Assembly (NCBI GenBank): GCA_964247055.1
Contig: OZ176053.1
Coordinates: 10,540,001-10,604,000, forward strand
DNA: 64,000 nucleotides
Origin: Paragordius varius
Taxonomy: Eukaryota; Nematomorpha
Direction: 5' to 3'
In this document: positions 22,873-36,100 of the stretch, piece after piece
Numbering within the stretch: the first letter of the stretch is position 1
How the letters are laid out: each line of letters opens with the position of its first letter
Translations under genes and position numbers: made by a program
Notes under the pieces: model-generated
The model's input: only the letters and a program-made list of their open reading frames with translations
Told to the model about the DNA's origin: nothing
Database searches by the model: none

Positions 22873-25800
22873 AGTTCATATGAATCCAATTACAGTCAAC
22901 CATCAACAGATTACTCACAAGATGAAGACCGGGAGATGTCCAGGCGAGAGGCTGAAAAACAAGCACTTATTCAATTGGAAAAAGCTAAAGTACTATATAA
23001 TTGCTATCTAATGATTTATTGGTAGGAAAGTGATAAATCAAGTTAAAATTATTTGTAAAGTATTAGGTTTGAATTCATGGTTATCTTTGGCATTATATTT
23101 TATATATATATATAATATATATATATTGTGTTGAGATAGCTTTTGACCAGCGTATTATTTGTCGTAAAATTTTATTTGTTGACTTAGTTTATGAAATATT
23201 GAGAGAAAATCGGAATCAAGGAAAAAATAAAAATTAAGAATAATTTAAAAAATAATGATAAAAGTTGAGATATTATGGTTGATTATCATTTTAGGAGATA
23301 AGCCTATATCACATAAATAGGGTTTCTATAAAATCTCAGTTTAAAAGATGGCGTAACATACTTAAAGTCAAAACATTTATGAAATTAAAATAATTTTTTT
23401 AATTATTTACTAGCTAAACTCACTATTAAAATCATAACATTCATATTTTATTGATTAAAAAAACTTTTATATCAAAATAAAACTAATAAAGTACTGTTTT
23501 TTATTTTTTTGTCATCGGTTTATAAGTGTATAAAAAATTTATACTGTTTTATTATGGAATCTCACATGAATCGGGGTTATAAAGCATATAATTTATGCAA
23601 TATAGGATTTTAAAAGTGGTGGAAAATCAACCAAATATTCGTACATATCCCAGTAAAAATATTAATTTCTGTTAAAGCAAATTAAAATTTTTGCGGCAAA
23701 TGAATTCACTGGTCATAAGCTATCTCATGAAAAATAATTATTTTGTTAAAAAAATTTTTGCACACAGTTTTACGTATCACCTATTGTAATCATCATCAAT
23801 TATTTAATTATTGAAAAATATTCCATCATTTTGTAGTTAATTATTTATTAACTAAATTTTACATTTTCAGCATCTAAAGTTTTTAATTATTGAAATATGC
23901 TATAATAATTAAATATTTAGGTCAAAATTCTGGATAATGGAATACGCATTGTGTTATATGATTGAATGAAAATTATCAATTGTTAAAGTTTTTACGATAA
24001 AAGAGAAAATATTTAAGATGGGCATTTTAAGCCTTTACTAATAATTATAAATATGACAAGTCATCAAACAATTAATTCAATAAAAATATATCTTTTCAAA
24101 ATTTAATGGTGTGCTTTTTTAAGGGGTTATGAAAAATAACTTCTATTTTATAGTTGTTTATTCAAGCTATTTTTAGCTTTTAATACGTTTGTATTAATCA
24201 TAGAAAAAAGCCGTGGCATTTGCTGTCCGCACAAACATTGGATACGATTCCAGTTTCGATGATGATTGCCCATTGCAAGGCTATGCAGTTATATTCCATC
24301 CCAAAGAATTTTTACACATCAAAGAAGTTAATATAATTTAATAATATGCCAATCAATAAGAAATATATATATATATATCACCCAAAAATTATGTTTTGAA
24401 TGCTTCCATTTTTAATTTTTTTTATATTGAAATATAAATTATATGATCTAACTAACAAATAATATGATATGTAAAAATTTACCATTTGTTTAGGGTTTTA
24501 AATTGATACGGCCAATTTTTTTGCCGTCTATTCCGCACAAAAATAGGTTTGACTCTAAGTACTTGTTATTTCTTGCATTCAATAATAGTAACCAGAAGTG
24601 TCAATGCGAATCTTTTTTCAAATCGATCCATTATTTATTTCCCGTATAAGTTTACAGAATAGAGCAGTTTTTTTTATATTTCTGCCCATAAAATGTGCAT
24701 TTTTTCGCTTTTTTCATTCCTTTAACCAAAGTATCTTTGTTGTTAATGATATCTGGCAATAATCAATGAAAAACTACTATACATGCATTTACTTATACTG
24801 TATGATAATTATAAGAATACCATTCACATATTTAAAATGAAATATAGAAATACAATAATGATTGGTGGATTGGACGTCTGGTTAAAGAAAATTCGGAACT
24901 CGGTTTCATCCCAAGTCCGGTTAAGATTGAAGCTTTACGCCAAGCACAAGCTCATCAGGCCGCCGCAGCCGTCGTCAGTCAATCTGGCACTACACAGGGT
25001 GGTACTACTAACTCCAACAATGTTAATACTGTTACAAATGTGCCTTCAACGACAAACGATACAACGAACCAAGTTACCTCGAATGTTTCACAATCTAGGT
25101 AATAAACAATGAATCACCCTGTTTTTTATGCTATAATATATATGTTTGACAATCTCCGTAAAACGTAAAAAATGATGTTAAAAAGGTGCTGTATCTCAGC
25201 ATATGGTGATGTTAGGTTTGACATAAAATAGATAATATTTGTAGCCATAGGACATTTGCGTATAATTATATTTTTTATGCCTTCACTTTGTTAGAAAATT
25301 TTCTTCTTTAAAAAAATGTGCACGCAATTTTTTCGCTTTTTACTTTGCCATATAATATAATATAGTCGAACTACTTCAAAAATTGGTGCTCAACAATCAT
25401 CCCTTGAACATGGTCAACAATCACAAAGTAAATCCACATCGAGTCACGAATCCCTACCACCGTCACCTAGTATGGACAATTTTTGTTTTTAACTTGAAAC
25501 TATGTTTAAAATTTGATTATCAAAATTTGTACACAATGCCTGTGACTATGTCAGAAAAACTTTATTTCCTTAGCCGACCGGCAAAAATAAGGATTTATAT
25601 TGATTTAAATAAACAAAATTTTTGTGTTTTTCGGTTTATAAAAATTTTAGAAAATATTTGACAAAAGTATTGATTTTGTCTACGAGCTTTGAACCCAATG
25701 TGTGTGAGCATGTTAAATTTTACCCGAAACTAGTTGGCTTGAAATACCCATGAATATATTTTTTTCAAATTTGAAAAATATTGTAAAATTTTTTGTTATA

Positions 25801-28800
25801 AACCTTTTTTCTAGGATGATTGAATTAATTTAAGTCCATTATATAAAACAGAGACTATATCCACTCTCTATGTTTAGCAAATAATATGCAATCCTCATTA
25901 CAAGAAGAATTTGGTATTTCGCGGAAACCCTTGACCCATCAAACCTCTTCCCAAAAAGATGATGAGGGCGCCGTAAATGGCACTTCTGTTACCAACACGG
26001 GTATGGGTGTTGGCGGAAACACAGATACTACTTCCAAAGTTGGTGGTCCGCTCGCAAACCTAGTCAGTGGCGTTAAGGATAAACAACGAAAACCTTTCTT
26101 CAAAAAAGTATAAATATTATTTTATTTTCATTTTTAGGTCCATGTCCTCCATTTGAATTAACCTTTTAATAACAATATATAAACTCAAAATATCATCATT
26201 AAGTTAACTAACTTTATTTATATAAGCTTTAGGAGAAATTTTGCTAAATAAAAAATGTAAACCTTGAATTTGTTAGATTTGTAAAACAATATGCTGTAAA
26301 AAGTGTATTAATACCATAATGTATCGTTATTTTCAAATAAAAATATACTGCAAAAGTGTAGTGTAAAATGTTTTCATAATTAATCTTAGCATATATTTTT
26401 CATTGTTTGATTACAGCCTGAGCATTTACCACCCTATGATGTAGTGCCTTCCATGAGACCAATTGTTTTCGTTGGTCCTTCTTTAAAGGGATACGAAGTT
26501 ACTGATATGATGCAAAAAGCACTCTTTGATTTCCTCAAAAAACGATTTGAGGGCAGGTACGATAACCTAATATATGGCATAAGCTTTGAATATTTAACTA
26601 CATTTTCAAAACTACCTTATTCATGTTTGTATAGTGTCAATATAATTTTTGCAGGATTATTAAATTATTGGCCCATTTTTGTATTAATGGCTAATTTTAC
26701 AATCTATTTTTCAACAAACATTTAAGTAACAAAGTAATGACAAATTTCGCAAACCTTTCCAATCTAACAACATTTTTTAAAAATTACAGCTGGCCTGAAT
26801 TTGTTTAGTAGGATGAAAATGGTTATCAAGTTATCTAATAATTATATGTGACAAATTATTCTCCCTGAAATTTTTATGCATTAATGAGATTTGATCTAAT
26901 GTTATCTTTAATGTTTTTTAGAATCATTATAACACGCGTGAGTGTTGACATAAGTTTGGCCAAACGATCACTTCTCAACAATCCAACCAAACGAGCCATC
27001 ATTGATCGGACTGCCATGAATGCCAAAGCTACTTCCACGCTCGGTATAAATATATTTTAAATCCGATTTAGGGTTTTATTTTGGTGTTAAGACCAAATTT
27101 TTTATTTACAATAATTTTTAAACTTTTTATATATTTCTATTTAGATTAGCAGTATTTATTTATACTCATACTCATTTTTATCTTTTAAATAGCTGAGATT
27201 CAAGCCGAAATTGAAAGAATTTTTGAATTAGCACGTGATTTACAGCTTGTAGTACTTGATTGCGATACAATTAATCATCCTTCCCAATTGGCAAAAACTT
27301 CACTTGCTCCAATCATTGTGTATGTTAAAATATCTTCTCAAAAGGTTTGCCTTTAGTTTTAAATTTTGTTTTTTAAAAGATATAATTAATTTACTCATTT
27401 TTTATGTTTTAGGTTTTAACCCGGTTAATAAAATCGAGAGGTAAGTCTCAAAGTCGAAACCTTAATGTTCAACTTGTTACGGCTGAAAAATTGGCTCAAT
27501 GTCCTACCGTAAATTTATATTTATTTTTTTTCTTAGCATAATAAAATTGCTTTTTGTGAAAATTACGAGAAAAAAAGTTAAATCATTTTGAATTAGGGAA
27601 TATTACAAGCTGTCATTATTAGTAAAAAAAATCGCAATATAAAAGCTGATCAATCTCTAACAGAATATCGTTTTGGATAAAATTAGTTTTTTACGGATAA
27701 TTAGCATCGTACAAAATACTCAATATCATTTTTTTCGAAAAGAATTTTAACATCATTAGTTTTTGCAAAATAAAGTGCCCATAAATAAACATTTTATAAA
27801 AACCGTGTTTGTTTTTATAAGAAGCATTTATTATATCTAGGAAATGTTTGATGTCATTTTGGAGGAAAATCAATTGGAAGATGCTTGTGAACATTTGGCC
27901 GAAGTGTTAGAGTCCTATTGGAGAGCCACACATCCTGTTTATTATGATGATGAGGACGATTACTTGAATGAATATATGATGGAAGATCAACAGGGTTTAC
28001 CTTTGAATTATTTTTATTTTTTGGGAAAATGTTTTTTGAAATAAGTGAAATCTGAAATGTCTTTATATTTAATTAATACATATTTGTAATAAAGTATGTT
28101 TTTTATCAAAATAATATATTTATTATATGTTACCGCTATTATTTTAAATAATCATAATTGTTACTGATAGTACCGAGTGTTTTAAAATATAGCCCTTTAA
28201 AAATAAGACAATTGAAACATCTGTATGCGCATTAATTTGCAATTATAATATTGAATTTCAAATTTTATTATCCAAAGTACATTTATCATAAATTTTTTCC
28301 GAAATAAAGGTCAAGCTTTGTCGACGCAATCTCAACAATATTACGATTACGGTGATAATGTAAGTGAAATAGATGAACTCAATAGGAAAAAGGGTAATGT
28401 TTATATCAAATAATTTTATATTTCTATCTGTTATACTATCCAGGGGTTTCCAACACGCTGTTCTGTACGCAAAAGTACTCTAAAATATGTTTAAAAAATA
28501 AAGGTTTTTAACATAAATTAACAATTATTTAGAAGATATATCATTCGATATTTAAAATGAATAAAATCGAAATTTACAATGAACCCCGCGATGATATCTG
28601 TGTTGGAAACCCATGATATTATCATACGAATTTCATATACCTTTTTTGTCTATTATTTTACTTTTAAAAGTTTGGTTTATTCTTGTCTTTTTTGAAAGCA
28701 TTACTACATATATTTTTTCAGTTATTTCCAAGATTTATGTTATTGAAAACCGTTTTATATAAATATCCATTTAAAATAATAAAGGGCCCGATGGCAATAA

Positions 28801-31800
28801 AACAGCTTCCCGGTTATTGAACAGATTAAGTATTTTATCTGGAACAAGTATTAGTTCTGGTTCGCAACCACCACATAACGTAAATCCACAAGATGCCAGA
28901 AATGAAAGGAGGGAATCATCCCTACTTTCCAGGTCATTTTCCTATTTAATTTTATTTCACGGGATTTCCCTTAAAATTATAAAATAACGAAGTATTTTAT
29001 TTGAGTGAGTCAAAGTTTTAATTGTTATTAGGTTAATATAACATTTTGCATTTATTCAGATAACTGTCATTTGTGAACCCCTTTATTATAAGTTTTTAAG
29101 GCTATTATCCGAATAAAATTGTATTAATGTATAAATCAAACTTAGGCTAACAATGTAGCTTGAAATTGTCTTATTTTAACCATGATACATTATCACGAAA
29201 ATTAATAAAGCATGTATATAAATTATATATTTTGCAAATAATAGACAAAGGTCATTTGTTAGATCGGGAGCGGGTCCGCCCGGTACACGTCAACTTCCAC
29301 ATCAACCCGCTCCAAATTTGGTAGATCATTCACATTCTAATAAAGGTAATATGCTCGCCATATCCGCTAATTTTGACCGCACTGATGCTAAAAGGCGTAG
29401 TGCACGTGCAGAATTGATTACTGCTAATACGCCTTCTGTAACGCAAAAATTACTTAAACCCGAAACTGGGGATATGAGGTGAGTTGTAGGTTACTATCTA
29501 TCATATGTAAAAATGCACGAAAAATTTGCTACATTAAACTTACTTTTATGATTTCGGTTAAGGATGTAATGACATTTATTTCATGCTTAGATTTTTCTTG
29601 TTTATTTCTGAAAAATGATATTTCCAAACTAGTTTAGTTAGTGGTAGGAATGCATACATAATCTATTGTAATTTAAAGATGACAATGTATATTTGAACAC
29701 ATTTTTACTACAATAAATTTTGTCCTTTTTTATATTATCTACAAATTTTATAGTATAAAATTTGAAATCATAAAGAAAAACCAAAAAGACTAAGATACAT
29801 TTTTTGAAAAACAGCCATACTTTTATACACCTTAATTCTTTAATTTTAAACCTATTGTTCTGGATGTTGCGAAACATGGAATAGAGATTAAATTGGTTAC
29901 GCTCTAATTATATATAAATATATTTCAAAATTGTAATCATTTGTAGGTTATATAAAAAAATCAAGGTTTCAAAAAGTATAACTGTTTTTTAATATTTTCC
30001 CTTAATTTCAAAACACATCTGCATTTATGATTTTAGACTTGTTATGTCTGCTAAGCTTTTTTTAAAAGAGGTCATTCCATATTTATATTTAACCGATCAA
30101 AAAGTCAACTTTAAAAAAATATATGGTACATTGATCGTAATGTTTAAATTTTTGTCCCCTTGTTCTTTTATATTTTAGCAAAGTTGTTACCCAAATATAT
30201 TTTAATGAATGTTAGAAACACTCACAGACAGCAAGCACGATATCAACGAAATGATTCTTCCAGTGGCTCGTCATCTAATTCTTCTACGTCATCCATGAAT
30301 TCAAATTCTTTGCAACCACAAAGATTGCCTTTACCAGGCACCGGACCGCATTATTACAAAAACAGAGATGGTAAATCTCCATCTACACATGGATACCAAA
30401 AAGTAAAATATACAATAAATATGGAAAGAGCTAAGGTGTGAAAAATATTAAATTCTATAATGGTTAATTAACTATATTTGATTTTTAATTTTTCACTAAT
30501 AAAAAACATACGACCCCTAATTAATATTTTTTAACTCCTTATATTTTATTGTGAGAAATTATAAAAATGCGGTTTATAAAATTGTGATTACCTTTTTATA
30601 TTGCGTGATATTTTGCGTAGACTTTTGCTACATATTTTTACGCCCCATATCTTTGGGATTAAAACTTATTTTTTAATAGTTCTGATTTAAGAACGCTTGT
30701 ATTTCTGCAACAATTAATTTTGATCTAACTTATATCTTCTACTGTTATAAATATATAGGACCATCAATACTCCTCCAAATCTTCCGAAAATGCACCACAG
30801 AATGATTCACATAATTTGCCTGCAACTGTCAGACAAAGGCGCCTACAACCCGTGATTCCACCGACACCACACTCTAATATGCGTTATTTACACCAATCTC
30901 CCCCACATTTATTAAGTGATCAAACGATGCCAGGTAACAAAGGATTGTTTAAAATAAAATTAAAAATTATTCTAGGGATTGGAACTGCAACTATTTTTTT
31001 AGAATTCAAATTGAATATATTGGAATTTATAAAACTGTTGAATTATTTTATTTTTTTTCAATTTTTGTTGTTTTTATTCTATTATTACCATCAAGTTTTG
31101 ATTTTTTTTGTATATTCATACATCGAAATTATTTGATAATTAAATGGAACCGAAATAAACCAATTGACCTAACGGTGTTGTTGTTAACTATTCCGACTAA
31201 CTGCATTTTTAAAAATATATCTTCTCCCCTCATTACGTATACCAGATCTAGCGTTTAGTTCGGCTAATGTTTGGTTTGTTTTTTTGATGATGTCCATCCT
31301 TTTCCCAGTATGACTTTTCGAGTGTGTTGGATCTCAAGCTGTGGCCGTCGTAGGAGGGTTTTTGGTGTATTAGGCTGCCAAGTAGAAACATTTTGGGATT
31401 AATTTTGTTTAATATAGTATTAGGGTTGTCTGACCATTTTGTTTGAACAAGTGACCTTATAGGCGCGAAAAAATGGGCATTTTTTTAGACCCGCCATTTC
31501 ATCAGTAAACGCTTTGAAAAAAAACATTATACTTTTGTATCAAGAAATAATATAATAATCTATCTGAAATTACTATAAAAAATGAAATTAAACAGACGAA
31601 ACGTAAAAACTAAGAAGGACTAATTCATTCAAAAAACACAACTCTCCATATAACTACTCATTGATTTGGTATGCAAAATAAGAGTAGAAATGTAAATCGG
31701 TCAAAAACTATAAATAATTATGTAGTTTATGTAGAAGAAGCATCAAACTTTGAAAAGGTATGGTGTTGCCTTTTGAAAAAATATTGTCTTTTAAAATTTA

Positions 31801-32810
31801 ATTTTTGTATGCATAATTCCCATTTTTAATGTGTGTATGTATATTGATACTTTGTCATGACAGAAGATGATTCTCTAGCCGATCACGATAATTTCGATGA
31901 CAACAATTATTTTGAACGAGCTGCTTCGCTCAACAAATCACCTTCGGCTTATAAACAAACGCATTACAACTTACCCGTTATGAATAGTACTATTAACGCG
32001 ACGCAAACCTCACATAAGCACAGAAATAGCAAAGTTAATAAAAGTCCACATATTAGCAGCAGTCATACACCATTAGATGCAAGGATGGCCCATCATATTA
32101 CAACCAATCAACATTCTCAATCATATAATCAAGGGGGAGGACGTCAACAACCCCAATTATCATCACCCTTAATGCAGTATCATCACAACAAATATGCTTC
32201 TAATGGAGGCGCTAATATACCAAGGTACAATTGCAATCTAAGTGTTCTTTTTATTTTTGGCCTTCGCCTTTTAGCAACAGCATATCTGCTTAATAATCAG
32301 TAATTTTATTTCATAAAGATGTAACAAAAACTAAACTATTTTTTATAACTCTTGATTTTTTTGATTATATGATTACTATTTAAATATAAACTTATTTCGC
32401 TACCAAAACTGGTGGTATCAAAAGATATTGATTTTCTTTATATATAGAAAATAAAAATTTCACTTTTAATGTTTAGTGTTTATAATCATAATTTTATTGT
32501 TAATATATAAGTAAATTTTTTGGCTTTTTGTTTATTAGCAACCACAAATCTTACAAATATAATTATGCTTAGTCGCATTTAATACAGATATGGAGATGAT
32601 GATGAACGGCAACATCTAAATCCACAACAAATCCCTTATGCTGCTCAATCTGTTATATCCAAAGATTCTTTAAATGACAAACGGGTACGTCGTGCACCCC
32701 AATTAGGTTACTTGCCTGCACAAAGTTCACACGAAAAAATTATGCAAGCCAAAAAATCATTTTTTGAAAATGCGTCGTCACATCCATCAACCCAAAATTA
32801 TGCTGCTTAG
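22873..32810 (+). CDS. CACNB: Voltage-gated calcium channel beta subunit (5' end missing)
   Basis: This is the cytoplasmic beta subunit of high-voltage-activated Ca2+ channels, which binds the alpha1 I-II linker and promotes surface expression. Seventeen exons fit in phase: 22873-22989, 24204-24326, 24848-25098, 25366-25469, 25878-26107, 26417-26556, 26922-27043, 27193-27344, 27413-27508, 27841-27994, 28310-28393, 28785-28932, 29245-29478, 30216-30402, 30759-30933, 31864-32224 and 32588-32810. They give 966 aa plus stop. The SH3 domain spans about 42-108 ([21 protein letters not shown]). A long HOOK (109-275) ends in KQRKPFFKK. The guanylate-kinase-like domain spans about 280-476 ([57 protein letters not shown]). 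A 490-residue S/Q/H/N-rich tail ends ...STQNYAA. The start exon was not found. Exon 14 has two in-phase donors (30402 or 30435). No micro-introns occur here; the shortest intron is 68 nt. Confidence 0.93.
28441..28615. mobile_element. hAT-like MITE in a calcium-channel intron
   Basis: This is a 175-bp element with 16-bp terminal inverted repeats: CAGGGGTTTCCAACAC at the left, and the reverse complement of CATGGGTTTCCAACAC at the right. It is flanked by the near-identical octamers ATACTATC (28433-28440) and ATATTATC (28616-28623). The CAGGGGT-type end and the 8-bp duplication are hAT features. It is non-coding. Confidence 0.82.
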
Positions 32811-33178
32811 GAGGGAAATACTGTATTTTGTTACTTTTTGACAATTTGGTATAGTAGATTACGAATTCGCCATGCTTTAAAAGACATTGGCTAATATATG
32901 TAATATATGTGATCAAAAATCTTAATAATAAGTGCAATACAGCAATTATAAAACATATATGTAGAGATTGTCATTATTTAATATTTATAACGAATAGCTT
33001 ATTCCGACATGTATTAGTTGCCTAATTATCATTCAATTATTTAAATACATACATATATTTTATTTGCAAATTAACCATTTTGTAACCACAGTATCCCATA
33101 TATTAACATGTAAATTAATAATAATAAATTAACATTCGCACTATAATTTATTTAATGTTTTAAAAAATTAACAATCAT
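32811..33178. promoter_or_regulatory. Convergent 3' ends with overlapping poly(A) signals
   Basis: The calcium-channel gene (stop 32808-32810, plus) and RAP74 (stop 33181-33179, minus) converge. AATAAA on plus is at 33123-33128. TTTATT at 33147-33152 reads AATAAA on minus, 27 nt past the RAP74 stop. If both are used, the two mRNAs overlap at their 3' ends. Confidence 0.55.
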
Positions 33179-36100
33179 TTACATAAGGGATAAAAATAGC
33201 TTTCCTTTCACCATTTTTTTCTGGGGGTTCAAATTTTTAAGTATAGCCGTCATACGTTCGGCCAATTGTTCTTTGGATTCAGCACCGCTCTTGAATTTAT
33301 GCAATAATTCTTTGGCTGTCATTGGTCTTCTTTGCAAATATTTTTTCACATTTTCCTCATTTAGATCGATGGCTGTATTGTCCATAGACAAATTTTCAAT
33401 TTTATTATCAACGTCAACAGTTTTATTGATTGGATTAATCGTATCTTTTATGTCACCCAATACTTTAGCAACCATTAAACGTTTATTGGCATTTTCTTTT
33501 CGTTGAAGTGATGTGTCCAAACCCTTTCGCTTCGTACCTTACATTATGTTAAAAAGGAATTATAGTATATAAAGGCAAAACATAAAAAGTAAAAGACACT
33601 AATCTTTGATAAACAATTTTTAATTTTACTATTGTCAAATATCAAGTTGAATGTGTTACAAATTTACATCTATATTCCTGTTTCCCAACCCGAAACGATG
33701 GGTTATATTTATTTAAATTAAGTATTAAAAATATTAGTCGTTTGCCTTTTGTTAATTTTGATTATTATCGTATGATCTTATAATAATTTTCACTAGGTAT
33801 TATTGGTAACTGGGCCAAAAATAATTTTCACTAATTAAAAATAATTTTACTTTCTTGTGGTAAATCGCCTTGACGTTTCTAAAAATGCAAAAAAAGTAAA
33901 AACAATTATATATATATATATATATATATATATTTTTAATTGATATTTAAAAGTATGAAAAAATCCAAAACTTGCAAAAATATAGAAGATTTAATATTGT
34001 CATCCAGTTCGAGATCGGATTCGTCTGACGTGGCTCCGCTCGTACTAGTTGTGCTTGACGAATCTGAATCAGCTGGACTCGAATGACCAGATTTTTCTTC
34101 CGCATCAAGCGATTCGGCCGAGGATGTCATGATTTCACCATGATTTGAATTTTCTGAGTTTAAATAATAGTTAGTTAATACTTACAACTCATTTTTAATT
34201 TAATACCCAAAACGCGGTTCGCATATATTATTAAACATAAATATTTAGTCATCTGTGAAAACCAATAAATGCCATTATTTTGCTACCGAAAAATATTACA
34301 GTGAATAGATACAAAATCATATTCTTAAAAACAAAATAAACATTTGGAATTATGTCAAAAATTAATAACGCATTATATAATCTAAACAATATTCATTTAA
34401 TTTGATAACCCTTATTTTTACCTTTGTGAAAATATATAATTAATATTTACCATTTTCATTTTTTGATTTAGGTTTTTTTCGCCGTCCCCGTTTTTTGTTT
34501 TCTTTCTTGCGCTTTTTCAACTTCTGTGCTCATCATATAATAGGTGAAAACCATTGTAATTTTACTTAAAACATGAAATACTTTAATGGTACAATAACGA
34601 TCGTCCCAACCTTTTTCGATTCCTCGTGTCCACCGTCTCCATTCTCTCTTTCCCCTGGCAAAGCAGTGCTCGATTTTGGCGTATTTTCATTTAGCCCATC
34701 CATGCTATTACTATTTGTGTGGCTATTGGTATCTTCAATGCTATCTTTAGGGATTATTTCCTCATTATTTTGATCAAAATCATCATTTTCATCGTCATCA
34801 TCTAGGTAATGTAATTCCCGTAAACCAGGTTCATCAGCCACTCCTAGTGGTTCTTGTTCTTCATCGAGGAGTTCGGACAAGTCTGGCATATTTGTCGCAG
34901 TCTCAGCATCATTATTACGGAGGTTAGATTGTTTTTGTTGATCCTCTTCACTATAATATATGAGATATAAATATGAAAGCATCTATTTTATATCGTTATT
35001 TGTTTTTATTATTTCGAAAAACCATCTTTTCACATAATTAATGCAAAATCTTGAGTATACTATAAAAAATATTTTTGCGACCGGTTTAAATAATCACTCA
35101 TTTTTGTACACTATATATATTTATCAAGTAATGATCGATAAGAGAATTATATTTGTCATTATTATTCATCTTTCCAAATCTGATTATAAATCACCATGAA
35201 TGACTGCATTTACAAGCAGTTCGACCGTTCATCATTTAAATAATCAATTAAAACTCAAACATTAACTATGGTGTAAAGTGTCCACTATTAATAAGTCAAT
35301 AACTTTTACTTTACGATAATTTAGCTTAAATAGATATATATTTTCAATTACGCATTTTTGCGATTATCAATCGATGGATTTATATCATCAGTCTCGTCTT
35401 CCGAAGTGGTTGACATGTAATCCAATTCTTGGCCTTCAACATCCCCGTCGTCAGACTCTTCGCCTGGTTCAGAGTCGTTAAGGTTTTCTTTTTTCTTTTT
35501 TGGGTTACTGGACTCTTTTTTGTTTTGGAGGGCTTTTTTACGAGCGGCATTAATTTTGTGTTGACGATTATTATCACCTCACATAATATAAGAAATAAAT
35601 TGTAAAATTGATATTTATTCGTTGTCAATTTGCAAATATTTAAAATAATTTGATTGATCACATTTTTTTTATGTGAAAGAGGGGTGAATCAATTAGGAAA
35701 ACACTATAAAAAGAGAGTCAAAGTTCCCATAAAACAGGCATATAAAAAACTTAAAAGCCTTATATGATACAATGCTAATAAATTTATTTATAATGTTTTC
35801 GGATATATGGTGTTTGAGAAATTTCTAGGAAAATCATATGATTTTACGCATTTCGGTTTCAAAATTTATTTTACATATACAGCATTTAATTTCCAATTTC
35901 CTCCGGGTTTTTAAATTCAGAAATAATTAAATGAATTATATCATAATTTGACGATTTGCTTTATCGAAGCGCTAAAATCTGTTCGAATTTTTTAACACTA
36001 TCGAGAACCAACATTAGATGATATTTAAAATAAAAGAGATATATTTTAAAGTTTACCTTTAAATATTCCATTCCATACTTGTTACGTAAATTTATAATTA

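Noticed and set aside
24783-25112. 109-aa ORF over the calcium-channel SH3 exon
   Set aside because: It is a shadow in another frame. The true frame reads WWIGRLV and GFIPSP.
30178-30215. Acceptor TTTTAG at 30178 for calcium-channel exon 14
   Set aside because: In the required phase it reaches a stop within 13 codons. The TTAG at 30215 keeps the frame open.
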